From the NCBI GenBank assembly GCA_051439375.1, contig JBFRWB010000015.1, forward strand, positions 1-64,000: 64,000 nt of DNA, in the 5' to 3' direction. The notes under the pieces were generated by a model. The model searched no databases. It had not been told where the DNA came from and was given only the letters and a program-made list of their open reading frames with translations. The position numbers were made by a program, and so were the translations under genes. Origin of the DNA: JBGTGT01 sp051439375. Its GTDB lineage: Bacteria > Cyanobacteriota > Cyanobacteriia > Cyanobacteriales > Microcystaceae. The stretch's first letter is position 1. Every line of letters starts with the position of its first letter. Shown here piece after piece: positions 1 through 8,387 of the stretch.

Positions 1-484
1 GTAGAGTTAAAATTGTTAATTTTTTCTCAGTAAATTTTTTACTAGGCTTATTATTTTCATCACAATACTGTTTTACTTTTTTCTCAAAAAATTCTGTTGC
101 TGACTCTGGAACAAAAACTGTAGCTATGACTGTATCTTCGTCTTCTTGATTAGAAGAAGGTTTAACCGCCACCAGTTCAACTTTTTTGCGTTTATCTCCT
201 AATTTTTCAAAAGCATTTGCTTGATCTTTTGTCACTTCAAATTCTAAGTAAAATCCGGGTTGTCCGACGGCAATTTCTGATAAACGAGATTCTAATTGTT
301 GACGAGCTTGAGTAATCGATTTACCAATAGCACGTTCTAATTTTGTAGCGTGTTCTTTTCTATTACGAAAAGGGAGAGGGGAAGTCTTACCCCCCTGTTG
401 TGGTGAGGTGTAATCGACACTTACACGAAATTGTTGATTATTCCGTAGATAAAGGTGAGGACGATTGCGAGGACGTTGCGGCAT
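1..484 (-). CDS. S8 (subtilisin-like) peptidase, N-terminal part, IetS-like; cut by window edge
   Basis: An open frame runs from an ATG at 484 off the left end and gives about 161 residues. It begins MPQRPRNRPHLYLRNN and later contains a GQPGFYLEFEV stretch and FVPESATEFFEKKVKQY. This resembles the N-terminal region found ahead of the catalytic domain in S8 peptidases that are encoded next to small AAA+ ATPases. The catalytic Asp/His/Ser region would lie outside the window, so peptidase activity cannot be seen here. The ATG lies 14 bases after the stop codon of the ATPase gene upstream, which suggests one transcript. If the pair is IetAS, this is the protease half of an anti-phage system. The call rests on the ATPase neighbour plus N-terminal resemblance. 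Confidence 0.6.
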   Translation of the reverse strand, partial: MPQRPRNRPHLYLRNNQQFRVSVDYTSPQQGGKTSPLPFRNRKEHATKLERAIGKSITQARQQLESRLSEIAVGQPGFYLEFEVTKDQANAFEKLGDKRKKVELVAVKPSSNQEDEDTVIATVFVPESATEFFEKKVKQYCDENNKPSKKFTEKKLTILTL

Positions 485-498
485 TATGGGATTAGGGT

Positions 499-1485
499 TT
501 ACTCACTGAAGTTGAGATCATTACGTTCTATAATAGCTGAAATCAATGAATCTTCGCTGACTTTCTGGCTATTTGCCAAAACAGCTTGCTTGGCCGCTTC
601 ATCTGTCGCTCTGACAATTTCAGCTTGAGCCAGTCCATTAGCTTGATTAATAATATTTGACCAATCTTTCCAGACTATGTCAAAAGAAATAAGACGAGAT
701 TCAATCAATTCACGGATAATTCTGGTATCAGGAAGCTGATATTTAATCACATCATCAAAACGCCGAAAAAGAGCCTTGTCTAGTAACTGAGGATGATTAG
801 TGGCAGCCAAAATTAAACTATTGCTTTGCTCATTTTCCAAAAACATCAGGAAAGAATTGAGAATGCGACGAACTTCTCCTACATCATTAGAATGGTAACG
901 TTGAGTCCCTATGGCATCAAATTCATCAAAAAAATAGACCCCTTTCGTTATTGTCATGGCTTCAAAAATCAATTTTAAGCGGCTGGCGGTTTCTCCCATA
1001 TATTTGCCCATCAAACTATCGTATAAGGTAGTAAATAGAGGTAATTTAAGCTCTCCTGCTAAGGCTTCAGCCGTCATGGTTTTACCAGCACCGGGGGGAC
1101 CGACTAATAACAGTTTCCGACGAGGCGCAAGATTATGTTCTCGAAGTCGTTTTCCTTGTCTTTGCTCAGTTAAGACTCGTTTAAGTCTAAATTCAAGGTC
1201 AGAAGTCAAAATCATATCCGATAATCGAGTATCAGGATATCTAACCGAAACCAGATTGGCTAAATCTCCCTTTGGTTGTACCAAGGGAATTGGCTCAGAT
1301 TTTTTCTCTATTACCGATTTACGAGCCTTTGCTTGGTCAATTAATTCTCGAATTTCTTGCGCTAACTTACCATGTCCTTGTCTTGCTTCATGTGCAGCCA
1401 TCTGTAGAGCAGCAGAGTAAAATTGCTGCTCCTCACCTTCTAGATGACTTCTCAGAAGTGCTAGGACATGGCGTGCAGTGGACAT
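499..1485 (-). CDS. AAA+ ATPase, IetA-like
   Basis: This 328-residue protein has one AAA+ module: Walker A GPPGAGKT at residues 129-136, Walker B VYFFDEFD at 183-190, a sensor-1 AATNH near 227 and an arginine-finger-like RRFD near 241. The first 90 residues are helical and charged and have no motif I recognise. Small AAA+ ATPases of this size paired with a downstream S8 peptidase match the IetA/IetS defence pair. The downstream gene here starts 14 bases after this stop and has the expected N-terminus. A proposed role is ATP-dependent control or delivery of substrate to the peptidase; that is inference. The ATG at 1485 opens the frame and no stronger start was seen. Confidence 0.75.
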   Translation of the reverse strand: MSTARHVLALLRSHLEGEEQQFYSAALQMAAHEARQGHGKLAQEIRELIDQAKARKSVIEKKSEPIPLVQPKGDLANLVSVRYPDTRLSDMILTSDLEFRLKRVLTEQRQGKRLREHNLAPRRKLLLVGPPGAGKTMTAEALAGELKLPLFTTLYDSLMGKYMGETASRLKLIFEAMTITKGVYFFDEFDAIGTQRYHSNDVGEVRRILNSFLMFLENEQSNSLILAATNHPQLLDKALFRRFDDVIKYQLPDTRIIRELIESRLISFDIVWKDWSNIINQANGLAQAEIVRATDEAAKQAVLANSQKVSEDSLISAIIERNDLNFSE

Positions 1486-1717
1486 GATGCCTCTTTAGGT
1501 CAAACTTTCCATTATAGTAAATGATTTTGTCTATGAGAGCGGCAACACCAAGAACGAGTTCCCTTCTAAATGAATGGTTACTCTACTTTAGTTACATTGT
1601 ACTAAATATTTTGCTATATTAGCTACACTGATCGCTATTTTTTAAGGTTTAGAAAATGTTAGATTTAACTATATTTCCGAGAACTATTTAACCTATCTCT
1701 CGTCTAAATTGACCGAA

Positions 1718-2377
1718 ATGACTAAAAATCCCCTTGAAGTGAAAGATGTCAGCTTTGCTTGGCGAGAAAATCAGCCTATCTTGCAGTCTTGCTCTCTTAG
1801 CGTTCCCGAAGGTCAATTTTGGATGTTATTAGGCACAAATGGCAGTGGGAAATCAACCCTACTGCGAATCATGTCGGGACTCCTTACACCTCAGTCGGGG
1901 GAAATCATTATGCGCCCTCCCCTTGGCTTCGTCTTTCAAAACCCTGATCACCAGTTAGTTATGCCCACTGTGGGGGCAGATGTAGCCTTTGGCCTCGTTG
2001 AAGAAAAGTTAACTCTAGCCCAAGTAAGAACAAGGGTAAGAGAAGCGTTAAATGCCGTTAATCTAGAAGAATATGAGCAAAGACCCATTTATGCCCTCAG
2101 TGGTGGACAAAAACAACGAATTGCCATTGCAGGAGCCATCGCTAGACAGTGCGAGGTATTATTGTTAGATGAACCCACCGCCTTGTTAGATCCTGATACC
2201 CAGTTAGAATTAGTGATTCAGGTGCAAAAATTGGTTAAAACAAGAGGAATTACTGCCCTTTGGGTCACCCATCGCCTAGAAGAGTTAAACTATTGTGATG
2301 GAGCTTTTTTATTGGAATCAGGTCAAGTTGTCGCTAAAGGTGAACCAGAAGCCATTAAACGGCGATTAATGCAGTGA
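1718..2377 (+). CDS. ABC transporter ATP-binding protein, ECF/CbiO-like
   Basis: A stand-alone ATPase of about 219 residues. Walker A GTNGSGKST lies near residue 40, the Q-loop VFQNPDHQ near 74, the signature LSGGQKQR near 128, Walker B LLLDEPTALLD near 148 and the H-loop WVTHR near 188. The Q-loop and signature resemble energy-coupling-factor type A subunits. No membrane partner lies beside it, so it probably works with subunits encoded elsewhere; the substrate is unknown. The ATG at 1718 is preferred to an in-frame TTG at 1709. It is transcribed divergently from the AAA+ ATPase gene and converges with the dnaJ-like gene, leaving only 18 bases between the two stops. Confidence 0.85.
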   Translation: MTKNPLEVKDVSFAWRENQPILQSCSLSVPEGQFWMLLGTNGSGKSTLLRIMSGLLTPQSGEIIMRPPLGFVFQNPDHQLVMPTVGADVAFGLVEEKLTLAQVRTRVREALNAVNLEEYEQRPIYALSGGQKQRIAIAGAIARQCEVLLLDEPTALLDPDTQLELVIQVQKLVKTRGITALWVTHRLEELNYCDGAFLLESGQVVAKGEPEAIKRRLMQ

Positions 2378-2395
2378 TTCATCCCTTCAAATCAA

Positions 2396-3403
2396 TTACA
2401 ATCTAATATTTGCTAAATTGCTACGGGGGTTATAAGAACGAGTGTTGCGGATTCTTTCATAGTATTCTCGTTCTGTTGCAGAAATCGTTTTAGGGACTTC
2501 AATGATAATTTTAACCAATTGATCGCCCCGTCCTCCTTTTAGCTGTACCCAACCTTTCCCCCGTAAGCGTAAAGACTGGCCAGAACGAATTCCAGAGGGA
2601 ATCTTCACCGTTACCATACCATCAGGTGTGGGAATATCAATTGCCCCCCCTAATACCGCTTCATCGGGAGTAATCGGTACTTCACACAGGAGGTTATCGT
2701 CTTCAAACTGGAAAAAAGGATGATTTTCTAGGGTTATATTGAGATATAAGTCTCCTCTTTGTTGATTGTAGGAATTTATAGCCCCCTTGCCCCGTACCCG
2801 CACCCGACTCCCCGCTTTTGCACCCGCAGGAATTCTTACATCAATCACTTCATTTCCGATATTCAAGCGTTTTTGTACCCCTCTAAATGCTTCTGAAAAG
2901 GTTAATTTAAGGGTCGCTTCTTGGTCTTTCGAGGCTGTTTGAGAATTGTAAGCCGTGTTAAAATTGCCAAAATCAGAAAATCCTGTACTTTTCCCCCTTG
3001 TTCCTCCCCCATAACTTTGATAACCACTATTAGGTGTAGAGAAACGCCCTAACAACTCGTTAATAAATTCATCAAAGTTACGATACTCACTAAAATCAAA
3101 CCCTCCAAAATCCACATTTGCATTAGGTGCGCCTGTTCCACTATTACCCCATCCAGTTGTCTGACTGGCCTGTTTCCAGTATTGGCCAAATTGATCATAT
3201 TTCTTCCGTTTCTCGCTATCGGACAATACCTCGTAAGCCTCGCTAATTTCTTTAAACTTTTCCTCAGCCGCCTTATTATCAGGATTTCGGTCAGGATGGT
3301 ACTTAACCGCTAATTTACGGAAAGCTTTCTTTATTTCTTCCCCAGTTGCACTCTTATTGACTCCTAAAATCGAATAATAGTCTTTAAAATCGGTAGCTGC
3401 CAT
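2396..3403 (-). CDS. DnaJ-family co-chaperone, type II (no zinc finger)
   Basis: A 335-residue Hsp40 protein. The N-terminal J domain carries the HPD tripeptide at residues 36-38, which stimulates DnaK ATPase activity. A Gly/Phe/Ser-rich linker follows (about 80-160), then two beta-sandwich DnaJ C-terminal domains (about 160-320). There are no CxxCxGxG repeats, so it is the CbpA/DjlA-like class rather than canonical DnaJ. It is probably one of several DnaJ paralogues in the genome; no dnaK or grpE lies beside it. The ATG at 3403 gives the typical start MAATDFKDYYSILGV. Confidence 0.9.
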   Translation of the reverse strand: MAATDFKDYYSILGVNKSATGEEIKKAFRKLAVKYHPDRNPDNKAAEEKFKEISEAYEVLSDSEKRKKYDQFGQYWKQASQTTGWGNSGTGAPNANVDFGGFDFSEYRNFDEFINELLGRFSTPNSGYQSYGGGTRGKSTGFSDFGNFNTAYNSQTASKDQEATLKLTFSEAFRGVQKRLNIGNEVIDVRIPAGAKAGSRVRVRGKGAINSYNQQRGDLYLNITLENHPFFQFEDDNLLCEVPITPDEAVLGGAIDIPTPDGMVTVKIPSGIRSGQSLRLRGKGWVQLKGGRGDQLVKIIIEVPKTISATEREYYERIRNTRSYNPRSNLANIRL

Positions 3404-3610
3404 AATAATATGCTCCTATCTCAAGGAATTTACGGTAAGGTTGGGGGAAATCCCTAATAAAAAGGACAATGTTTTTATTCTAACCTTCATTTTGACATTG
3501 TTCCTCTTTTAACCAAAGACGGTTAACCGAAAAATTCAGTCAGAAAAAGGGAACTTTTTAAGATAAAATTGCCACAGTCTATTAAAAATCGTACCCGAAC
3601 TATAACTATT

Positions 3611-4339
3611 GTGAAACTGTTTGTTTATCATACCCCTGAACTTACTCCTTCTAACAGTCTGCCCGATTGTGCAGTGGTGATTGACGTATTGCGAGCTACG
3701 ACCACCATCGCAACGGCTTTAGCGGCGGGTGCAGAAGCCGTACAAGCTTTTAGCCAGATTGATGAGTTGTTAGAAGTAAGCGAAAGTTGGCCAACAGAAA
3801 AACGGGTAAGAGTCGGTGAAAGAGGCGGATCTAAGGTAGAGGGATTTGATTTAGATAATTCTCCCCTTAATTGTACGGCTGAAACGGTGAAAGACAAACG
3901 GTTATTTTTAACGACAACCAATGGAACTCGTGCATTACAAAGAGTAGCGCAAGCCACAACTGTTATCACCGCAGCAATGATTAACTGTCAAAGTGCAGTC
4001 AAGTATTTAGGAGAAAAACAGCCTGAAACTATCTGGTTAGTGGGTTCAGGTTGGGAAGGGGGTTATTCTCTTGAAGATACGGTTTGTGCGGGTGCAATTG
4101 GTTATTCCTTAAGCCAAAATAGTGACTTAAACATAGAAATTGGCAACGATGAGGTGATTGCTGCGATCGCACTTTACCAAGGATGGCAGACTAACTTGCT
4201 AGAATTATTTAACCAAAGTAGTCATGGCCAACGATTGTTACGTTTAGGGGGTGATAAAGATTTAAAGTATTGTGCGGATACTGATTGTTTGGATGTATTA
4301 CCAATGCAAAAAGAATCAGGTGTTTTAGTTAAGGGTTAG
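3611..4339 (+). CDS. comB: 2-phosphosulfolactate phosphatase family protein (ComB)
   Basis: About 242 residues, starting MKLFVYHTPE from the GTG at 3611. An upstream TTG at 3569 would add 14 residues not typical of the family. The sequence VVIDVLRATTTIATALAAGA, then GERGG and later TTNGTRAL, match the ComB family, whose characterised members hydrolyse 2-phosphosulfolactate in coenzyme M synthesis. Cyanobacteria do not make coenzyme M in the methanogen manner, so the real substrate here is uncertain although the family assignment is strong. It stands alone between the divergent dnaJ-like gene and a Uma2 gene. A HIP1 octamer lies inside the coding region. Confidence 0.88.
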   Translation: MKLFVYHTPELTPSNSLPDCAVVIDVLRATTTIATALAAGAEAVQAFSQIDELLEVSESWPTEKRVRVGERGGSKVEGFDLDNSPLNCTAETVKDKRLFLTTTNGTRALQRVAQATTVITAAMINCQSAVKYLGEKQPETIWLVGSGWEGGYSLEDTVCAGAIGYSLSQNSDLNIEIGNDEVIAAIALYQGWQTNLLELFNQSSHGQRLLRLGGDKDLKYCADTDCLDVLPMQKESGVLVKG

Positions 4340-4429
4340 GTTGTTCTGGCTTGCCTGTTTTTGTTTGAAATGATAGGGTTCGTGAGACTCACGCTAAGAT
4401 AAATAGACAATGTGATCAATTGTTGTACG

Positions 4430-5278
4430 ATGACTATTATTTCTTCTCTTTCCTCCCAAACCACTGACCCTAACCATGAGATAATCTATCCCCAAGGTGA
4501 ATTATGGAGTGATGAACCCCCCTTGGAAAGTAACTTACACATTCGTCAAATTTTAATTTTAATTCAATCCTTAGAATGGTTATGGCAAGATAGAGATGAT
4601 TACTTTGCATCGGGTAATTTAACCATATACTATAGTCCCAATCAGAAAAAATCAGAAGATTTCCGAGGACCCGATTTTTTTGTGGTGTTAGGAACAACCC
4701 GAAACCAGAAGCGTAAAAGTTGGGTGGTTTGGGAAGAAGAGGGAAAATATCCTAATGTCATTGTAGAGATTTTATCCGACAGTACTGCGAAGACAGATAG
4801 GGGAGGAAAAAAACGAATTTATCAAGATATATTCCAAACACCTGATTATTTTTGGTTTGACCCTTATACCTTAGAGTTTCAAGGGTTTACTTTGATCAAC
4901 ACTCAATATCAACCGATTGAACCGAATGCTCAAGGATGGTTGTGGAGTAAAGAGCTAGGATTATATTTAGGACTTTATGAGAAAGAGTTAAGATATCTTA
5001 CCCCTGATGGGGAATTAGTGCTAAAATCCGAGGAATATACCCTTAAAGAACGTCAACAGAAAGAATTAGCACAGCAACGCGAAGCAGAGGAACGTCAACA
5101 AAAGGAATTAGCACAGCAACGCGAAGCAGAAGAACGCCAACAAAAGGAATATGAACGTCAACAGAAGGAATTAGCACAGCAACGTGAAGCAGAGGAACGT
5201 CAACAGAAGGAACTCGCAGAGCAAAAATTAGCCGAAATGAATGCTAGATTAAAAGAATTAGGGATTGAATTAGATTAG
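4430..5278 (+). CDS. Uma2 (DUF820) family protein with coiled-coil tail
   Basis: About 282 residues. Residues 20-190 form the Uma2/DUF820 fold, a PD-(D/E)XK-like nuclease core, visible as RGPDFFVVLG, VVWEEEGKYPNVIVEILS and a following TDRG. The last 75 residues are a charged coiled coil of near-perfect units related to QQKELAQQREAEER; the DNA there is also repetitive. Uma2 proteins are abundant in cyanobacteria and their cellular role is not established. The closest paralogue in this window is at 60424-61131 on the other strand, with the same core and a shorter EQEKQRA tail. ATG 4430 is preferred to the GTG at 4412. Confidence 0.85.
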   Translation: MTIISSLSSQTTDPNHEIIYPQGELWSDEPPLESNLHIRQILILIQSLEWLWQDRDDYFASGNLTIYYSPNQKKSEDFRGPDFFVVLGTTRNQKRKSWVVWEEEGKYPNVIVEILSDSTAKTDRGGKKRIYQDIFQTPDYFWFDPYTLEFQGFTLINTQYQPIEPNAQGWLWSKELGLYLGLYEKELRYLTPDGELVLKSEEYTLKERQQKELAQQREAEERQQKELAQQREAEERQQKEYERQQKELAQQREAEERQQKELAEQKLAEMNARLKELGIELD

Positions 5279-5311
5279 TGCAGAGTTCAGGCTTTCCTAA
5301 TCGTCAAACAC

Positions 5312-5330
5312 CTTAATGCGTAGGACTATA
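5312..5330 (+). repeat. Dispersed intergenic element, copy 1
   Basis: The 19-base string CTTAATGCGTAGGACTATA recurs with one small change at 53288-53308. In both places it lies in a gene-free spacer just downstream of a GTTCAG-CTTT string. It is a short dispersed element of unknown function, too short to assign to a class. Confidence 0.4.
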
Positions 5331-5464
5331 GTAATGGGTTCTATAGAAAACCTTAATCACTGATGATTAATAACTGGCCACTCCTCACTGCTCACTACAA
5401 TAAGTGGCTTAATATTTGTTAATATAGACAGAACTCACTTTTACCAGCTAACGAGCGCACTTCT

Positions 5465-7273
5465 ATGACTGACGTTCCCGTTTCTCGCATTCGGAACTTT
5501 TGCATCATTGCCCACATCGATCATGGCAAATCTACCCTTGCTGACCGAATGTTACAGATGACCCAAACGGTTCAAGCAAGGCAAATGAAGGATCAATTCC
5601 TTGATAACATGGACTTAGAGCGAGAACGAGGCATTACCATCAAATTGCAAGCGGCTCGTATGAATTACACCGACAGCGACGGCGAAGAGTATGTTTTAAA
5701 CCTAATTGATACTCCTGGCCACGTTGACTTTTCCTATGAAGTCTCCCGTTCCCTCGCAGCTTGTGAAGGTGCATTATTAGTGGTAGATGCGTCCCAAGGG
5801 GTGGAAGCGCAAACTCTTGCCAATGTTTACCTAGCTTTAGAAAGTGACCTTGAAATTATTCCAGTATTAAATAAAATTGATCTCCCCGGTGCAGAACCAG
5901 AAAGGGTAAGAACAGAAATTGAAGAAGTTGTAGGATTAGACTGTACTGATATTATTAAAGCCTCTGCAAAAGCGGGAATTGGCGTAGATGACATTTTAGA
6001 GTCCCTCGTTCACCTTGTTCCCCCTCCACAGGATACCGTTGATCAACCCCTCCGCGCCCTTATTTTTGATAGCTATTATGATCCTTATCGGGGAGTTATT
6101 GTTTATTTCCGCGTTATGGATGGAACAGTGAAAAAAGGCGATAAAGTGCGTTTGATGGCTTCTGGTAAAGAATATGAGATTGATGAATTAGGGGTATTAT
6201 CACCGAATCAAATTCAGGTAGAGAGTCTTCATGCAGGAGAAGTGGGTTACTTTGCAGCCGCCATTAAAACGGTAGAAGATGCACGAGTTGGGGATACCAT
6301 TACCCTCGTACACCATTCCGCCAAAGAACCCTTACCCGGTTACACAGAAGCCAAACCCATGGTATTTTGTGGCCTATTCCCCACAGATGCTGACCAATAT
6401 GGGGATCTCAGAGACGCATTAGATAAATTAAAATTAAACGATGCAGCTTTATCTTATGAACCTGAAACCTCTAGTGCCATGGGATTTGGCTTCCGATGTG
6501 GCTTTTTAGGACTCTTGCACATGGAAATTGTCCAAGAACGACTAGAACGGGAATATGACCTCGATTTAATCACTACTGCACCATCGGTTATTTATCGGGT
6601 GACAACCATAGAAGGGGAAGTGATTATGGTCGATAACCCTAGTCAACTCCCTCCGCCTCAAGTTAGAGAAAAGGTAGAAGAACCCTATATTCAGATTGAT
6701 ATTGTTACCCCCGAAACCTATGTTGGTACATTGATGGAATTGTGTCAAAGTCGGCGGGGTGTCTTTAAGGATATGCGGTATTTCACCCAAACTCGTACTT
6801 CTTTGATTTATGAATTACCCCTAGCGGAAGTGGTGACAGACTTTTTTGACCAATTAAAATCCCGTTCCCGTGGTTATGCAAGCATGGAGTATCAACTCTT
6901 AGGCTATCGGGAAAACACCCTTGTTAAACTCGATATTATGGTTAATGGGGATAGTGTGGATGCCTTAGCCATGATTGTGCATCGAGATAAAGCCTATCAT
7001 GTGGGGCGTGGAATGACTGAAAAGCTCAAAGAATTGATTCCTCGCCATCAATTTAAAGTTCCTATTCAAGCAGCCATTGGCGCAAAAATTATTGCCGCCG
7101 AACATATTCCGGCATTGAGAAAGGATGTCCTTGCTAAATGTTATGGGGGAGATATTTCTCGGAAGAAAAAACTATTACAAAAACAAGCCAAAGGTAAAAA
7201 ACGAATGAAAGCCATTGGAACGGTTGATGTTCCTCAAGAGGCGTTTATGGCGGTTTTACGCTTGGAAAATTAA
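5465..7273 (+). CDS. lepA: Elongation factor 4 (LepA), back-translocating GTPase
   Basis: 602 residues, the usual length for LepA. The GTPase domain shows G1 AHIDHGKST (residues 16-24), the switch II motif DTPGHVDFSYE and NKID for guanine recognition. EF-G-like domains II, III and V follow. The LepA-specific C-terminal domain ends in the basic stretch KKKLLQKQAKGKKRMK and VDVPQEAFMAVL. LepA acts on the 70S ribosome under ionic or cold stress and during initiation or assembly. The ATG at 5465 gives MTDVPVSRIRNFCIIAHIDHG, matching family starts. It is single-gene in context and converges with the DUF4079 gene across a hairpin. Confidence 0.97.
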   Translation: MTDVPVSRIRNFCIIAHIDHGKSTLADRMLQMTQTVQARQMKDQFLDNMDLERERGITIKLQAARMNYTDSDGEEYVLNLIDTPGHVDFSYEVSRSLAACEGALLVVDASQGVEAQTLANVYLALESDLEIIPVLNKIDLPGAEPERVRTEIEEVVGLDCTDIIKASAKAGIGVDDILESLVHLVPPPQDTVDQPLRALIFDSYYDPYRGVIVYFRVMDGTVKKGDKVRLMASGKEYEIDELGVLSPNQIQVESLHAGEVGYFAAAIKTVEDARVGDTITLVHHSAKEPLPGYTEAKPMVFCGLFPTDADQYGDLRDALDKLKLNDAALSYEPETSSAMGFGFRCGFLGLLHMEIVQERLEREYDLDLITTAPSVIYRVTTIEGEVIMVDNPSQLPPPQVREKVEEPYIQIDIVTPETYVGTLMELCQSRRGVFKDMRYFTQTRTSLIYELPLAEVVTDFFDQLKSRSRGYASMEYQLLGYRENTLVKLDIMVNGDSVDALAMIVHRDKAYHVGRGMTEKLKELIPRHQFKVPIQAAIGAKIIAAEHIPALRKDVLAKCYGGDISRKKKLLQKQAKGKKRMKAIGTVDVPQEAFMAVLRLEN

Positions 7274-7376
7274 TATAATATATAGCATTTCCCGATCTCA
7301 TGAGTTACACCTTTAAAAGCCATTTGTTCTCTGTTCCTATTCCCTAAAGCAATTGCTATAGAGATTGAGGAAACGT

Positions 7377-7413
7377 GAAACCCAACAAGGGATAAATTGT
7401 TTGGTTGGGTTTC
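7377..7413. terminator. Inverted repeat between convergent genes, likely bidirectional terminator
   Basis: GAAACCCAAC at 7377-7386 pairs perfectly with GTTGGGTTTC at 7404-7413, with a 17-base loop. It sits between the stop of lepA and the stop of the DUF4079 gene. A related GTTGGGTTT/AACCCAAC element occurs near 38483-38511, so this is also a member of a common cyanobacterial palindromic repeat family. Confidence 0.55.
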
Positions 7414-7432
7414 GTGCTTTAACAGTTAACGG

Positions 7433-8188
7433 TTAACCTAACCAATCAGAATCAAGACGATAAGAAGGAAGTAAAGAAGTTTCAGGACAAGTTCGATTAG
7501 AAAAATCACATCTAAAAAGGTGCTGTTTTTGCCAACTCAGGGGAATTTCTAATAAATCCCTTGAACCCGTGATACCTAAACCCATAAAAAAGAGTAAAGC
7601 AATACAATTTAAAATGATATGAGCATAACGCCAGCGATTCTTTTTATCTTGATAAATATCTGGGATAGTTGCTAACGAAAGAATCATTAAAAAAGCAGCT
7701 ACAATACCATAGTAGTAGTGAGACCAATACCATTGAGGAGTATTTCGCCAGACACCATTTTGTACACCTAGTAATACTAATCCCATCCCCGTTAATGTAG
7801 CAAAAATAGCCCGCCATTGGGGTTTTCGAGTTTGATATAAAAAGAAAAGAGAAGCAATTGTACCAAAAAACACTAAGATCACAAAAATAACCGAAAAAAC
7901 CTCTAAATTACCATTTTTAGCTTGATCGATAAATCCGCCTCCCCCATAAGTCATGGCGTAAGCAAGCGCAATAAGGACGACACCCACCACCGAAGCAGCC
8001 AGCCATTTGCCTAAATCTACATGAGAACGACCAACAAGGGGAGGAATCTTTGTTTTCTGTCCTTTTTTAGCTTGAATTCGCCGTTGATAGGTTTGCCAAG
8101 CATAATTGACAACGGTACCAATTAAAGGAAAGACAACGATAACGACTAAGGCCGGATGAATAAGCGCAAGAGCATCAACAACAGTCAT
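7433..8188 (-). CDS. DUF4079 family membrane protein
   Basis: 251 residues with about six hydrophobic segments, at roughly 8-30, 62-85, 98-120, 128-146, 155-175 and 190-208. The N-terminal VDALALIHPALVVIVVFP and the basic loop RRIQAKKGQ are typical of the DUF4079 family. That family is shared by cyanobacteria and chloroplasts and has no assigned function; b561-like membrane topology has been suggested for related proteins. It probably sits in the plasma or thylakoid membrane. The ATG at 8188 is the first in-frame start. It converges with lepA and is divergent from the HetZ-related gene. Confidence 0.75.
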   Translation of the reverse strand: MTVVDALALIHPALVVIVVFPLIGTVVNYAWQTYQRRIQAKKGQKTKIPPLVGRSHVDLGKWLAASVVGVVLIALAYAMTYGGGGFIDQAKNGNLEVFSVIFVILVFFGTIASLFFLYQTRKPQWRAIFATLTGMGLVLLGVQNGVWRNTPQWYWSHYYYGIVAAFLMILSLATIPDIYQDKKNRWRYAHIILNCIALLFFMGLGITGSRDLLEIPLSWQKQHLFRCDFSNRTCPETSLLPSYRLDSDWLG

Positions 8189-8387
8189 AGAATTATTAGA
8201 GAGCAGTAAATCATCTTTAATTATGTTATAAAGTAATTTTCTGAAAAGAATCTGAAAGGAGACTTAGAATACATAAGTCACTTTTTTGAACAGTTACCTG
8301 ATGATTGGTAACTGACAACTGATGACTGATGACTGAAATGACTGGTACAATCTAGGATACTTGCCTAGACATACGAGAAACAAACGC

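Noticed and set aside
956..1420. 154-codon plus-strand frame opposite the AAA+ ATPase gene
   Set aside because: Antisense of a well-supported AAA+ ATPase with intact motifs; no family resemblance.
5371..5400. ACTCCTCACT string resembling the Yfr1 RNA core
   Set aside because: The flanking stem-loops of Yfr1 are absent; the region is simple AACTGGCC/CTGCTCAC repeat-like DNA.
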